From a virus, in the IMG/VR virus record IMGVR_UViG_3300044712_000253, positions 1 through 44,708 of that record: a stretch of DNA of 44,708 nucleotides; one strand, 5' to 3'. The notes beneath the pieces were generated by a model, which ran no database searches, was not told the origin of the DNA, and was given only the letters and a program-made list of their open reading frames with translations. A program made the position numbers and the translations under genes. Below, in pieces: positions 33,188-42,688 of the stretch. Each line of letters opens with the position of its first letter. Within the stretch, counting starts at the first letter, position 1.

Positions 33188-34032
33188 TATTAGATAATAA
33201 AACAATAATTGTGACAGGTGGAAGTTTGGGTATTGGATTTGAAATATCTAAAAAAATAGCATTAGAAGGTGGTACTGTTATTATGGTTGCAAGAAATAAA
33301 GATGATCTCATTAACGCTACCAATTATTTAGAAAAAATATCAGGAAATAAGCATTATTATTTTTGTACTGATATTAGTAAATTAACAAATTGTCTAAAAT
33401 TTGCGAAATTTACATATGAATCATCAGATATTTATGGTTTAATAAATTGTGCAGGTATATATGGTCCAATTGGAAGTACTAAAGATGTAAATATGAAAGA
33501 TTTTTTCGAAACAATTGAAATTAATCTAATGGGTACTATTTATATGTGTAATTTATTTTCTAATTCAAAAACATATATCACAAACAAAAGAAAAATAATT
33601 AATTTTTCTGGTGGTGGTGGAACTTCACCCTTTCCAAATTATTCTGCATATGCGACAAGTAAAGCTGCAATTATTAGATTTACTGAAAATTTAGCAATAG
33701 AATTATCTGAAAATTTTGATGTTAATTGTATAGCACCAGGATTTGTTGCAACAAGATTACACCAAGCAACATTAGAAGCGGGTTCCGATATAGTTGGTGA
33801 AGATTTTTATCAAAGTACAATCAATCAACTAAATAATGGTGGGGTATCACCCGAATTGGCAGCAAATTTAGCGATTTTTTTATTGTCAGATGACTCAAAT
33901 GGTATTACAGGAAAAATTATATCAGCACCTTGGGATGATTGGTCAAATTCTGATTTTCAAGAATTATTAAAAAATGATAAAGATTTTGCAACATTAAGAA
34001 GAATTGATAATAAAAATTATTTTAAAAAATGA
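33184..34032 (+). CDS. Short-chain dehydrogenase/reductase (classical SDR)
   Basis: Cofactor motif TGGSLGIGFEISK (TGxxxGxG), NCAG (NNAG equivalent) at about 89-92, the catalytic Ser region NFSGGGG, and YATSKAA (YxxxK). PGFVAT follows, as in typical classical SDRs. The 282-residue length includes a short C-terminal extension (RRIDNKNYFKK). It overlaps both neighbours by four bases, in a coupled string of sugar-modifying genes. It probably oxidises or reduces a sugar or nucleotide-sugar carbonyl, in concert with the adjacent Gfo/Idh/MocA protein. Confidence 0.92.
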   Translation: MILDNKTIIVTGGSLGIGFEISKKIALEGGTVIMVARNKDDLINATNYLEKISGNKHYYFCTDISKLTNCLKFAKFTYESSDIYGLINCAGIYGPIGSTKDVNMKDFFETIEINLMGTIYMCNLFSNSKTYITNKRKIINFSGGGGTSPFPNYSAYATSKAAIIRFTENLAIELSENFDVNCIAPGFVATRLHQATLEAGSDIVGEDFYQSTINQLNNGGVSPELAANLAIFLLSDDSNGITGKIISAPWDDWSNSDFQELLKNDKDFATLRRIDNKNYFKK

Positions 34033-35012
34033 AAGTAGCAATAATAGGTTGTGGTTTAATCGGAAAAAAAAGATTACAAGCATTAGATGAAGATGATACA
34101 CTAGTTGCTTGTTGTGATATAGATTCAAAATTATCATTTGATTGTAAATTTTATGATGATTATAAAGAATTAATTCGAGAATCTGAATGTGATATTGTTA
34201 TTGTTTCTGTTATAAATAAATTTGCTAAAAATATCGTCGAATTTGCTTTAGAACACAAAAAACACGTATTAGTTGAAAAACCAATGGGAATGAATCATGA
34301 AGAATCGTTAAGTATGTATAATACATCACAAAATAACAATATTATTTTATATGTTGGATTTAATCATCGCTTTCATCCAGCAATTTTAAAAGCTAAAAAA
34401 TTACAAAATACCATAGGTAAAACTATAATTATCCGTGGCACATATGGTCATGGTGGAAGATTAGGAATGGAAAATGAATGGAGATGTAACAAAAATCTAT
34501 GTGGTGGTGGTGAATTATTAGATCAAGGTGTACATTTAATTGATTTAAGTAGATGGTTTGCGGGTGATATTAAATCTGTATTTGGAAAGACAAAAACAAA
34601 ATATTGGAACATTGAAGCAGAAGATAATGTGTTTATGTTATTAAAATCATATACAAATGTTGATATACAATTACACGCTAGTTGGACTAATTGGAAAAAC
34701 ACATTTCAATTTGAAATAATTGGTGAATATGGTTATTTAAAAATAAATGGTTTAGGTGGTTCATACGGCAAAGAAACTTTAGAATATGGGTTAAGAAATG
34801 TAGATAAAGGTGTTCCTGATATTGAATATTTTGAATTTGATAATGATGATTCATGGAAAATACAATGGAAGCATTTTAAAACCAATGTTGAAAATTTTAA
34901 CAATGGAAACCCAATCAGCGAAATTAATGGTGCTATTGATGGACTTAAAGCAAACAAAATTATAAAAGCTATTTACAAATCATCAAGAAAAAATAAAGTA
35001 ATAAAAATATGA
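34029..35012 (+). CDS. Gfo/Idh/MocA-family oxidoreductase
   Basis: Rossmann start KVAIIGCGLIGKKRLQAL, then HVLVEKPMGMNHEESLSMYN (the EKP motif with catalytic Lys) at about 80-99, VGFNHRFHPAILKAK, and GGGELLDQGVHLIDLSRWF (D-x-G-x-H-x-x-D), all typical of the NAD(P)-dependent sugar oxidoreductases of this family. 327 residues, family length. It overlaps the SDR upstream and the SIS gene downstream by four bases each. It likely acts on a sugar or nucleotide sugar; the partner of the SDR in two-step redox is plausible. Confidence 0.92.
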   Translation: MKVAIIGCGLIGKKRLQALDEDDTLVACCDIDSKLSFDCKFYDDYKELIRESECDIVIVSVINKFAKNIVEFALEHKKHVLVEKPMGMNHEESLSMYNTSQNNNIILYVGFNHRFHPAILKAKKLQNTIGKTIIIRGTYGHGGRLGMENEWRCNKNLCGGGELLDQGVHLIDLSRWFAGDIKSVFGKTKTKYWNIEAEDNVFMLLKSYTNVDIQLHASWTNWKNTFQFEIIGEYGYLKINGLGGSYGKETLEYGLRNVDKGVPDIEYFEFDNDDSWKIQWKHFKTNVENFNNGNPISEINGAIDGLKANKIIKAIYKSSRKNKVIKI

Positions 35013-35593
35013 CATTTTCGGAAGAATTTATTGGTAATTGCCAATTGATAACAAAAAAAATAAACACAGATATAATTGAAGATATTGTTGATATTTTAGT
35101 TGAAACTAGAGACCATAAAGGAAGATTGTTTATTATTGGATCAGGTGGTGGTGCAGGTCACGCATCACATGCAGTATGTGATTTTAGAAAATTATGTAAT
35201 ATTGAATCATATGCACCATACGATAATATATCGGAATTGACAGCAAGAATTAATGATGATGGTTGGGAATCATCAATTGTTAATTGGTTAAAAATTAGTA
35301 ATTTTAATTATAGTGATTGTATTTTTATTATTTCTGTTGGTGGTGGAAGTAAAGAATATAACATAAGTATGAATCTCGTAAACGCATTAATATATGCTAA
35401 AGATTTAGGATCAAAAATTGTTGGTATTGTTGGTAAAGATGGTGGAATAACTAAAAATTATGGTGATGCTGTTGTTATTATACCAACTATTGTAGATGAT
35501 CAAATTACACCAATGACAGAAGGATTTCAATCTATAATTTGGCATCTTTTGGTATCACACCCAAAATTAAAAATAAATAAAACAATATGGTAA
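35009..35593 (+). CDS. SIS-domain sugar isomerase, GmhA-like
   Basis: The sugar isomerase core shows FIIGSGGGAGHASHAVCDFR (phosphosugar-binding Gly/Ser loop), then FIISVGGGSKEYNISMNLVN and KIVGIVGKDGGITKNYGDAV, similar to phosphoheptose isomerase (GmhA), which converts sedoheptulose 7-phosphate to D-glycero-D-manno-heptose 7-phosphate. 194 residues matches GmhA length. It is followed by, and overlaps, a transaldolase-type gene whose product could supply the C7 ketose. Close relatives with other phosphosugar substrates exist, so the heptose assignment depends on context. Confidence 0.75.
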   Translation: MTFSEEFIGNCQLITKKINTDIIEDIVDILVETRDHKGRLFIIGSGGGAGHASHAVCDFRKLCNIESYAPYDNISELTARINDDGWESSIVNWLKISNFNYSDCIFIISVGGGSKEYNISMNLVNALIYAKDLGSKIVGIVGKDGGITKNYGDAVVIIPTIVDDQITPMTEGFQSIIWHLLVSHPKLKINKTIW

Positions 35594-36279
35594 AAATATT
35601 CGCAGATGGTGCAGATAAAAAATCTATGATTGAAATGTACAATAATCCATTAATATATGGACTAACAACAAACCCAACATTAATGCGTAAAGCTAATATA
35701 TCCAATTATAAAGATTTTGCAATAGAAATTTTATCAGAAATTAAAAATAAACCAATATCATTCGAAGTTTTTTCTGATGATTTTCAGGAAATGGAAAAAC
35801 AAGCACTAGAAATATCTTCGTGGGGTAATAATGTGTATGTTAAAATACCAATAACAAACACAAAAGGTGAATCAACATATCAAGTAATTGATAATTTATC
35901 AAAAAATAGTGTAAAACTTAATATAACGGCAATTACAACAATCGAACAACTTAAATTTATACCACTATATAATTTAACTGGATTTATTTCAATTTTTGCT
36001 GGAAGAATTGCAGATACTGGCATCAATCCATTACCAATAATGTCAGAAGCTTTAGATATATTAAAGAACTATTCGAACATCGAATTAATTTGGGCATCTT
36101 GTCGTGAAGTATATAATATAAAACAAGCAGATGATATTGGGTGCCACATAATAACAGTAACTAATGATATACTTAATAAAGCATTTAAAAACCTTGGGAA
36201 GGATTTAAAAGATATGTCACTAGAAACAGTTAAAATGTTTTATGATGATGCATTACAATCTGGTTATATAATAAAATAA
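35587..36279 (+). CDS. Transaldolase / fructose-6-phosphate aldolase-like protein
   Basis: TIM-barrel transaldolase signatures: FADGADKKSMIEMYN (catalytic Asp region), GLTTNPTLMRKA (T-T-N-P), VYVKIPITNTKG (Schiff-base Lys) at about 97-108, and FAGRIADTGINPLP (F-x-G-R-I-x-D). At 230 residues it is the small FSA/TalC type. It overlaps the SIS gene by seven bases. Transaldolases exchange a three-carbon unit and can yield sedoheptulose 7-phosphate, the substrate of GmhA, so the pairing is suggestive. Activity and donor remain to be tested. Confidence 0.88.
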   Translation: MVKIFADGADKKSMIEMYNNPLIYGLTTNPTLMRKANISNYKDFAIEILSEIKNKPISFEVFSDDFQEMEKQALEISSWGNNVYVKIPITNTKGESTYQVIDNLSKNSVKLNITAITTIEQLKFIPLYNLTGFISIFAGRIADTGINPLPIMSEALDILKNYSNIELIWASCREVYNIKQADDIGCHIITVTNDILNKAFKNLGKDLKDMSLETVKMFYDDALQSGYIIK

Positions 36280-36287
36280 AAAATGAT

Positions 36288-38507
36288 ATGAGATTTCACG
36301 TTTTAGGTGTTTCTTTTGCACCAACAAATAAAGAATATTCATGTGAAGGATTTTCACAAAAAGTTAGATTATTCTGTAAAATGATGACAGAACTTGGTCA
36401 TACAGTATTTCATTATGGTGTTGAAGGTTCTAATCCAATTTGTACTGAAAATATAATTGTTGTTTCAAAAGAAACATATGAAAAAGTTCATAAAATATAT
36501 GATTATAAAATAGATGGATTTTCTTATTTTTCAGAAACAGAAGCACAGGAAGAATTCAATTTTAATGCTATAATAGAAATTCAAAAAAGAAAACAGACAA
36601 ACGACTTTTTATGTTTTAGTTTTGGTTTTCCACAAAGACCAATTTATGATGCTCATAAAGATTTAATTTCAACTGAAATTGGTGTCGGATTTGATGGTTC
36701 TTTTGCACCACATCGAGTATTTGAAAGCTATGCGTGGATGCATACAATTTATGGAAAAGAAAATAAATTACAAAATCCAAGTTTTTATGATGCTGTTATC
36801 CCAAATTACTATGATCTCGATGATTATATTTATTCAGAACAAAAAGACGATTATTTTTTCTTTATTGCTAGATTAGACCCATTAAAAGGATTGGAAATAG
36901 CTTTAAGATCAGCAGAATATGTTGGATCTAAATTGATTGTTGCGGGTATTGGTAAACCTCATCTAATAAGTCCAAATTTAATTCATATTGGGGTTGTAGA
37001 TTTTGAACAACGAGCTAAATTAATGAGTAGGGCTAAAGCCACGTTTATCCCAACAAATTATATTGAACCATATGGATCAACTGTTGTTGAATCATTATTA
37101 TGTGGAACACCTGTAATAACTACTGATTTTGGGGCATTTACTGAAAATGTACAACACGGTAAAGTTGGATATCGTTGTAGAACACTTGAACAATTTTATT
37201 GGGCAACAAAAAATATCAACAACATAAAACCAATTGATTGTCGTAATTATGCGGTGGAAAATTATTCAATGAATAGGATTAGTAAAATGTACGAAGAATA
37301 TTTTTATTCATTATATAAATTATCAACAACAAATGAAGGTTGGTATCAAAAAAATATCGGTAGAAATAATTTAAATTGGTTATATAAATATATTCCTGAT
37401 GTAAAAATTCAAGAAAAAGATAACCGACCAATACTATGTTTTTTAGTTGGTTATACCCCAGATTTATTTGATATTAGAACAAAAAACAATTATGGTAGTG
37501 AAATAACACTAGTTAAATTGGCAGAACAATTTTCTAAAAAATATCGAGTTTTAATATTTGGTAATGAATTTTATAATGAAAAAATTGTCAATAATATTGA
37601 ATACTTAAATGCTTCAAGATTTCAAGACTTTCAAGATGAAAATGATATTGAAATTACAATAATATCAAGATATATATACCATATTGTTGAAAATGAGATA
37701 AAATCAAAAAAAATATATATTTGGGTTCACGATGCAAATATATTACCATACTACCAAGGTAAAGAATATCCAAATAGCGGAATTGATGATTTACGTAATA
37801 TTTTAAATAATATTGATGGTATTATTACATTATCAAATTGGCACAAAGAATATTTTATTGATTTTTATAATATTGACAATCCCAATAAAATTTTTGTTAT
37901 CCCAAGCGCAATTGATACTAATATGTTTAGTGGTAATTTTAAAAAACAAAAAAATAAATTTATTTGGACTTCACATGGATATAGAGGAATTGATAAATTA
38001 TTAGAATATTTTCACGATATAAGAGCAAAATTACCTGATGCTGAATTATATATATATCGAGACATAACTGCATTTAATGAAAATGCTTTAAATGAAATGG
38101 AAAAATATGATTATTTTCATTATTGCGGAAAACTCGATCACACAAAAATACCATCAGAATTTGAAAATTCAGAAATTTGGTTTTATCCAACAAACTTTAC
38201 TGAATCATATTGTATGAGTGCTGTCGAAGCACAAATGTCAAAATGTGTTTGTATTGGTACAAACATTGGTGCATTAACTGAAACTATTGGAAATAGGGGT
38301 GTTATAATAAATGAAGAAATTTGGAGTGAAGAATATAAAGAAAAAGCTATTAATGAAATTGTTGATATTTTAACTAATGATGAACGTAAAAAAAATTATC
38401 AAGAAGCTGGATATAATTGGGCAAAGGAACAAACTTGGGAAAATAGAGCTGAACAATGGTATAAATTATTTGATATGAAATCAAATATTAAAAAAAAAAA
38501 TAAATAA
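36288..38507 (+). CDS. Tandem GT4-type glycosyltransferase (two GT-B domains)
   Basis: Two GT-B transferases are fused in 739 residues. The first (1-350) has FFFIARLDPLKGLEIALRSA (donor-binding R..KG) and EPYGSTVVESLLCGTPVITT with DFGAFTENV (E-x7-E). The second (385-730) has FVIPSAIDTNMF, IWTSHGYRGIDKLLEYF and ESYCMSAVEAQMSKCVCIGT. Both resemble family 4 retaining enzymes. No membrane segment. Such doubles can add two sugars in sequence or polymerise a disaccharide. It lies eight bases after the transaldolase gene. Sugar specificity unknown. Confidence 0.88.
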   Translation: MRFHVLGVSFAPTNKEYSCEGFSQKVRLFCKMMTELGHTVFHYGVEGSNPICTENIIVVSKETYEKVHKIYDYKIDGFSYFSETEAQEEFNFNAIIEIQKRKQTNDFLCFSFGFPQRPIYDAHKDLISTEIGVGFDGSFAPHRVFESYAWMHTIYGKENKLQNPSFYDAVIPNYYDLDDYIYSEQKDDYFFFIARLDPLKGLEIALRSAEYVGSKLIVAGIGKPHLISPNLIHIGVVDFEQRAKLMSRAKATFIPTNYIEPYGSTVVESLLCGTPVITTDFGAFTENVQHGKVGYRCRTLEQFYWATKNINNIKPIDCRNYAVENYSMNRISKMYEEYFYSLYKLSTTNEGWYQKNIGRNNLNWLYKYIPDVKIQEKDNRPILCFLVGYTPDLFDIRTKNNYGSEITLVKLAEQFSKKYRVLIFGNEFYNEKIVNNIEYLNASRFQDFQDENDIEITIISRYIYHIVENEIKSKKIYIWVHDANILPYYQGKEYPNSGIDDLRNILNNIDGIITLSNWHKEYFIDFYNIDNPNKIFVIPSAIDTNMFSGNFKKQKNKFIWTSHGYRGIDKLLEYFHDIRAKLPDAELYIYRDITAFNENALNEMEKYDYFHYCGKLDHTKIPSEFENSEIWFYPTNFTESYCMSAVEAQMSKCVCIGTNIGALTETIGNRGVIINEEIWSEEYKEKAINEIVDILTNDERKKNYQEAGYNWAKEQTWENRAEQWYKLFDMKSNIKKKNK

Positions 38508-38508
38508 A

Positions 38509-39129
38509 TTGGATTTAGATTTTTTAGAAATCGGAACATCAGATGTTGATACACTTATAGAAAAATGTACAGATGATACTATTGGCATTAGCGTAGAACC
38601 CATAAAATATTATTTGGATAAATTACCAACTAAAAAAAATGTTAAAAAAATAAATATAGCCATCACTGGTGATCAAATTAGTAATAAAATTAAAATATAT
38701 TATGTGCCATTTGATACTATAATAAAAGAAAATTTACCTTTATTTTTTAGGGGATGTAATAAAGTTGGTGACTATCATCAATTACATATTGATTTTAATA
38801 TTCAACATCTTGTTAAAATAGAAGAAGTTGATTTAATTAATATCGGCGATTTCTTAATACATAATAATATAAGAAAAATAAATCATCTTAAAATTGACAC
38901 AGAAGGATATGAAATTAATATATTAAAAGGATTATATAATCACATTTCAAAATTACCAGAAATTTATCATCCAAATGAAATATTATTTGAGACAAATACA
39001 TATGGTGTAAAGTTTTTTAATGAAGTTAATGAAATTTTAACATTATATTATAATATCGGATATGAATTAGAATATAGTAATATTATACCAAGACAATGTA
39101 CAGATACATTAATAAAAAAAATAAAATAA
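38509..39129 (+). CDS. FkbM-family methyltransferase
   Basis: There is no in-frame ATG at the beginning; TTG at 38509, two bases after the upstream stop, is the likely start, giving MDLDFLEIGTSDVDTLIEKC, which places the FkbM motif I (EIGTSDxDT) at the N-terminus as in small family members. IDTEGYEINILKGLY (about 125-139), with the characteristic D-T-E-G, confirms FkbM. 206 residues. FkbM proteins methylate hydroxyl groups of sugars or small molecules with SAM. It is translationally close to the tandem glycosyltransferase and the WavE-like gene, so a glycan O-methylation is inferred. Confidence 0.85.
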   Translation: MDLDFLEIGTSDVDTLIEKCTDDTIGISVEPIKYYLDKLPTKKNVKKINIAITGDQISNKIKIYYVPFDTIIKENLPLFFRGCNKVGDYHQLHIDFNIQHLVKIEEVDLINIGDFLIHNNIRKINHLKIDTEGYEINILKGLYNHISKLPEIYHPNEILFETNTYGVKFFNEVNEILTLYYNIGYELEYSNIIPRQCTDTLIKKIK

Positions 39130-39133
39130 AATT

Positions 39134-41227
39134 ATGTCAAATTATTCAGATGAATATTTAAATAAATATATTTTAGATAACGATTTACCCAAAATTTCAA
39201 TTTTAGATTTTTGGCCTGCATATAATCGAGGAAAATATACATTTTATTTGGAAACATATGATAAATATCCCACAGATAAAATTGAAATTATTTCAAATAT
39301 TAATGATATGACAGGTGATTATGTAATATCAGCAAATAAAAGAGATTCTTCAACATTTTTAATAATTAACTATTTAAAAAAAATTAATGGTGAAAATTCA
39401 TATTTATTTACTAAGGATGAATATATTTCAAAATATCTTAATCCAGGTAAAATTGCAATTTGTATAAAGAATTTCGAAAGAAATGAAAGTTCAAATCTTG
39501 TTGCAATATCTGTAAAACATTTTATTCCTGATGCAAAAATATATTTATTTAATTTTTATGATGAACGAAAAAATATTAATGTTGATTATTTGGATCAAAA
39601 TTTATATCAAGATATTGTAAATATTCCTACAAAATATTTACTTGGTCAAATTTTAACTAACTGTAGTAATGCAAGAAATAATGGATTATATTATACGGAA
39701 GGTTTTAATTTAATGTATAAATATTTTCAAGATTATAATGGCAAATTACTAATGTTAGATGATAATCATTTTTTTACAAACGGAAATACATTAAAAGAAA
39801 TACTAGATAATGATTTTGATATTGCTTGGGCATTTTTTGGTGGAACTCCACCAAAATTAAACGGTGATTATTTAATAATTCCACATAAATCAATGGGTAA
39901 TATTTGTTGTGGTGGTTATATAAATGCATCTATATTATGTATAAATCCAATTAAATTTAAAAATTTAAATGTTTTCCCATTACCAGAATATCGTGAATAT
40001 ATTGAAACTATATTAACCGAAAAATTAATTGATAACAATAATTTAGTAAAGTATCAAATAAAAAGTAGATATGATGGTGATTATTCTAATGATGGAATAT
40101 ATTCAAATAATGCCGAAGAAATGAAACAGATGATGATGGAATATAATATTTTAGATAAATTTGGAAATCAAATAAAGAATATATTAAGTACAAATAATGA
40201 AAAAATCGCAATAATTATACAGGGACCATCATTATATGTAAATGAAATAAAAAATGCTTGGTATGGGTTTGATAATAATATAATTTTTTCAACTTGGAAA
40301 GGTGATGAAAATAAATATAATGAAAATGATATAGTTATTTTTAATGATATACCTACTATATCTGGACCAAAAAATTTTAATTATCAAAAAATTTCAACAT
40401 ATAATGGATTACTTAAAGCTAAAGAATTAGGATATACACATGTATTAAAAATTAGAAGTGATTATTTACCAACAAACGCAAACGAATTTATTAAATTATT
40501 AGATTTTAATAAATTGAATTTTTTAATGTGGGATTATACAACATATCTATGGACAAAATATCCAACATTTAATGGTTATTTTGATGATCATTTTTCATTT
40601 GGAAAAGTAGATGATATGATCACATTATGGGACATCCCATTTAATTTTTGTGATTCACCAGAAACAATGCTAACATGGAATTATATCAATAAATTAAAAG
40701 ATGTTGATGTAAATTATATACTACCACATTTAAACGAAAATAATGATTTATATTATATTAAATTTGATAATAATGATTTAAATAATTGTTATGCACACAA
40801 TATTATAAATAAAAATTTTGGTGATCGTGAATTAATTGGAAGATATGAAAGTGTATTTAATAATAATTCTGAATACAAAAAAACACCAAATGAAACAAGA
40901 AAATTTATGAATGATGATTATTTAAATTTCTTAAAATTTTATAATAATCTACCAAAAATTAGTATTAATTTAAATAGTGATATTAAAAAAAATATTATAT
41001 ATCCTGAACATAAATTAGAATTCATTTCAAATATTGATGATGCCACGGGAGAATATATTATAAATTCTTGTGACATTTTATCAAACACAACATTAATATT
41101 AGAATATTTTAAGAAAAAAAATATTATTTATATTAATCCGACTACAAGTTTAGTTGAAAATAATATATATGAATCAAATCTTCTAACATTAGAAGAATAC
41201 AAAAAAAAAAAATATAAATATAAATGA
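39134..41227 (+). CDS. Two-domain transferase with C-terminal WavE-like domain
   Basis: The C-terminal part (about 355-600) shows the WavE lipopolysaccharide-synthesis pattern: IAIIIQGPSLYVNEI, then IIFSTWKGDE, FNDIPTISGPKNFNYQKIST and HVLKIRSDYLP (K-x-R-x-D). The N-terminal part (95-330) is another transferase-like region with KLLMLDDNHFFTNG and NICCGGYINASILCI, GT-A-like but not assigned. A repeat-like pair, KIEIISNINDMTGDYVIS near 50 and KLEFISNIDDATGEYIIN near 645, flanks both ends, which suggests internal duplication of a small module. It overlaps the next gene by four bases. Donor unknown. Confidence 0.7.
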   Translation: MSNYSDEYLNKYILDNDLPKISILDFWPAYNRGKYTFYLETYDKYPTDKIEIISNINDMTGDYVISANKRDSSTFLIINYLKKINGENSYLFTKDEYISKYLNPGKIAICIKNFERNESSNLVAISVKHFIPDAKIYLFNFYDERKNINVDYLDQNLYQDIVNIPTKYLLGQILTNCSNARNNGLYYTEGFNLMYKYFQDYNGKLLMLDDNHFFTNGNTLKEILDNDFDIAWAFFGGTPPKLNGDYLIIPHKSMGNICCGGYINASILCINPIKFKNLNVFPLPEYREYIETILTEKLIDNNNLVKYQIKSRYDGDYSNDGIYSNNAEEMKQMMMEYNILDKFGNQIKNILSTNNEKIAIIIQGPSLYVNEIKNAWYGFDNNIIFSTWKGDENKYNENDIVIFNDIPTISGPKNFNYQKISTYNGLLKAKELGYTHVLKIRSDYLPTNANEFIKLLDFNKLNFLMWDYTTYLWTKYPTFNGYFDDHFSFGKVDDMITLWDIPFNFCDSPETMLTWNYINKLKDVDVNYILPHLNENNDLYYIKFDNNDLNNCYAHNIINKNFGDRELIGRYESVFNNNSEYKKTPNETRKFMNDDYLNFLKFYNNLPKISINLNSDIKKNIIYPEHKLEFISNIDDATGEYIINSCDILSNTTLILEYFKKKNIIYINPTTSLVENNIYESNLLTLEEYKKKKYKYK

Positions 41228-42591
41228 TTAAATTGTTGATATTCGATTTAGATGGTGTTTTAGTTTCAACAAAAGATATTCATTATAAATCCCTCAATAA
41301 AGCATTATCAAATATAGATAACAAATATGAAATATCTTTAAATGATCATGTTGAAAGATATGATGGGTTACCCACAATAAAAAAACTACAAATGTTGACA
41401 ATAGATAAAAATCTTCCTGTTGAATTTTATGATCAAATTAATAGAGATAAACAAAATTATACATTTGATATTATTAGGCAAATTATCAAAAAGGATAATA
41501 GATTGATTAATATTCTTAAAAAATTAAAAAATGATGGATTCAAAATATATGTTGCTTCTAATTCTATTCGAGAAACAGTTAAATTACTTTTATATTATAC
41601 TGGATTGATAGAATATGTTGATTATTATATATCAAACGAAGATGTTAAAAATGCTAAACCAAGTTCCGAAATATATTTAACATGTATGGTTCATGCCGGA
41701 TTTGATCCAGATGAAACACTAATCATAGAAGATTCACCACGTGGAATAGAATCAGCACAAAATGCTAAAGCACATTTATTAATTGTTGAAAATCCAGAAT
41801 GTGTTACTTATGAAAAAATAATTGATAAAATGAATAAAAATAAAAATAAAAATAAAGTTAAAATTGATAATTTAAATATTTTAATACCAATGGCAGGTTT
41901 GGGTAGTAGATTTGAAAAATATTATAGTTATCCAAAACCATTAATTGATATTTATGGTAAGACTATGATACAAGTTGTTGTTGAAAGTTTAGGTATAGAT
42001 GCTAATTATATTTATATTGTTAGAAAAGAACATTGTGATAAATATAATCTAAAAATGTTATTAAATATTATAACACCAAATTGTGAAATAATTGAAATAG
42101 ATAATGTTACTGAAGGTGCTGCATGTACAACCTTGAAATCAGAAAAATATATAAATAATGATAATATGTTATTAATTGCCAATTCTGATCAATATATTAA
42201 TTGGAATCCAATGAATTTTTATTATAAAATGATCGAAACAAAATCTGATGGTGGTATATTAACATTTGAATCTAACCACATTAAATGGAGTTATGTTAAA
42301 TTAAATGAAAAAAATTTAGTAGAATTAGTTGCGGAAAAGCAGCCGATATCAAATCATGCGACCTGCGGTATATATTTTTTTAAAAAAGGTTCTGATTATG
42401 TGAAATATGCAAATCAAATGATAAATAAAAACATAAGAGTTAATAATGAATTTTATGTAGCACCTATTTATAATGAATTTATATTAGATAATAAAAAAAT
42501 AACAACATATGATGTTGATAAAATGATGGGTTTGGGTGATCCAGAATCATTAAATATATTTTTAACTGAATATAAGAAAGAAGATTTATAA
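41224..42591 (+). CDS. Fusion: HAD phosphatase/phosphoglucomutase-like + sugar nucleotidyltransferase
   Basis: Residues 1-205 are a HAD of the beta-phosphoglucomutase/phosphatase type: LLIFDLDGVLVSTKDI (nucleophile Asp), VASNSIRETV, AKPSSEIYL (Lys) and LIIEDSPRGIESAQ (motif IV). Residues about 217-455 are an NTP transferase: ILIPMAGLGSRFEKYYSYPK (G-x-G-S-R-F, Lys), TEGAACTTL and LLIANSDQYINW (metal Asp). The linker is a Lys/Asn stretch (NKNKNKNKVK). One polypeptide could move or remove a phosphate and then activate the sugar. It is the last gene of the island; the sugar could be hexose or heptose. Confidence 0.88.
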   Translation: MIKLLIFDLDGVLVSTKDIHYKSLNKALSNIDNKYEISLNDHVERYDGLPTIKKLQMLTIDKNLPVEFYDQINRDKQNYTFDIIRQIIKKDNRLINILKKLKNDGFKIYVASNSIRETVKLLLYYTGLIEYVDYYISNEDVKNAKPSSEIYLTCMVHAGFDPDETLIIEDSPRGIESAQNAKAHLLIVENPECVTYEKIIDKMNKNKNKNKVKIDNLNILIPMAGLGSRFEKYYSYPKPLIDIYGKTMIQVVVESLGIDANYIYIVRKEHCDKYNLKMLLNIITPNCEIIEIDNVTEGAACTTLKSEKYINNDNMLLIANSDQYINWNPMNFYYKMIETKSDGGILTFESNHIKWSYVKLNEKNLVELVAEKQPISNHATCGIYFFKKGSDYVKYANQMINKNIRVNNEFYVAPIYNEFILDNKKITTYDVDKMMGLGDPESLNIFLTEYKKEDL

Positions 42592-42605
42592 ATTTAATTC
42601 AGTAT

Positions 42606-42674
42606 TTACACAATATAATTTAATTTTTTATGCAATTCTTTATCAATTGTTACAGATTTAACATTATTATTCAT
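42606..42674 (-). CDS. Tiny reading frame resembling the N-terminus of a ribbon-helix-helix protein (possible remnant)
   Basis: On the minus strand ATG at 42674 opens 22 codons, MNNNVKSVTIDKELHKKLNY followed by IV and stop. VTIDKELHKKLN is the usual start of Arc/CopG-like ribbon-helix-helix proteins, which then continue for about 25 more residues. A perfect TATAAATA (42689-42696) stands 14 bases before the ATG. It is either a truncated pseudogene left beside the island or a micropeptide. Chance cannot be excluded in 69 bases. Confidence 0.35.
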   Translation of the reverse strand: MNNNVKSVTIDKELHKKLNYIV

Positions 42675-42688
42675 ATGTGAAATGTTTT

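Noticed and set aside
20516-42591. Interpretation of the island as a bacterial capsule locus on a chromosome
   Set aside because: No Wzx, Wzy, Wza or transporter seen, and it is flanked by phage fibre genes on both sides; not excluded absolutely because the window is limited.
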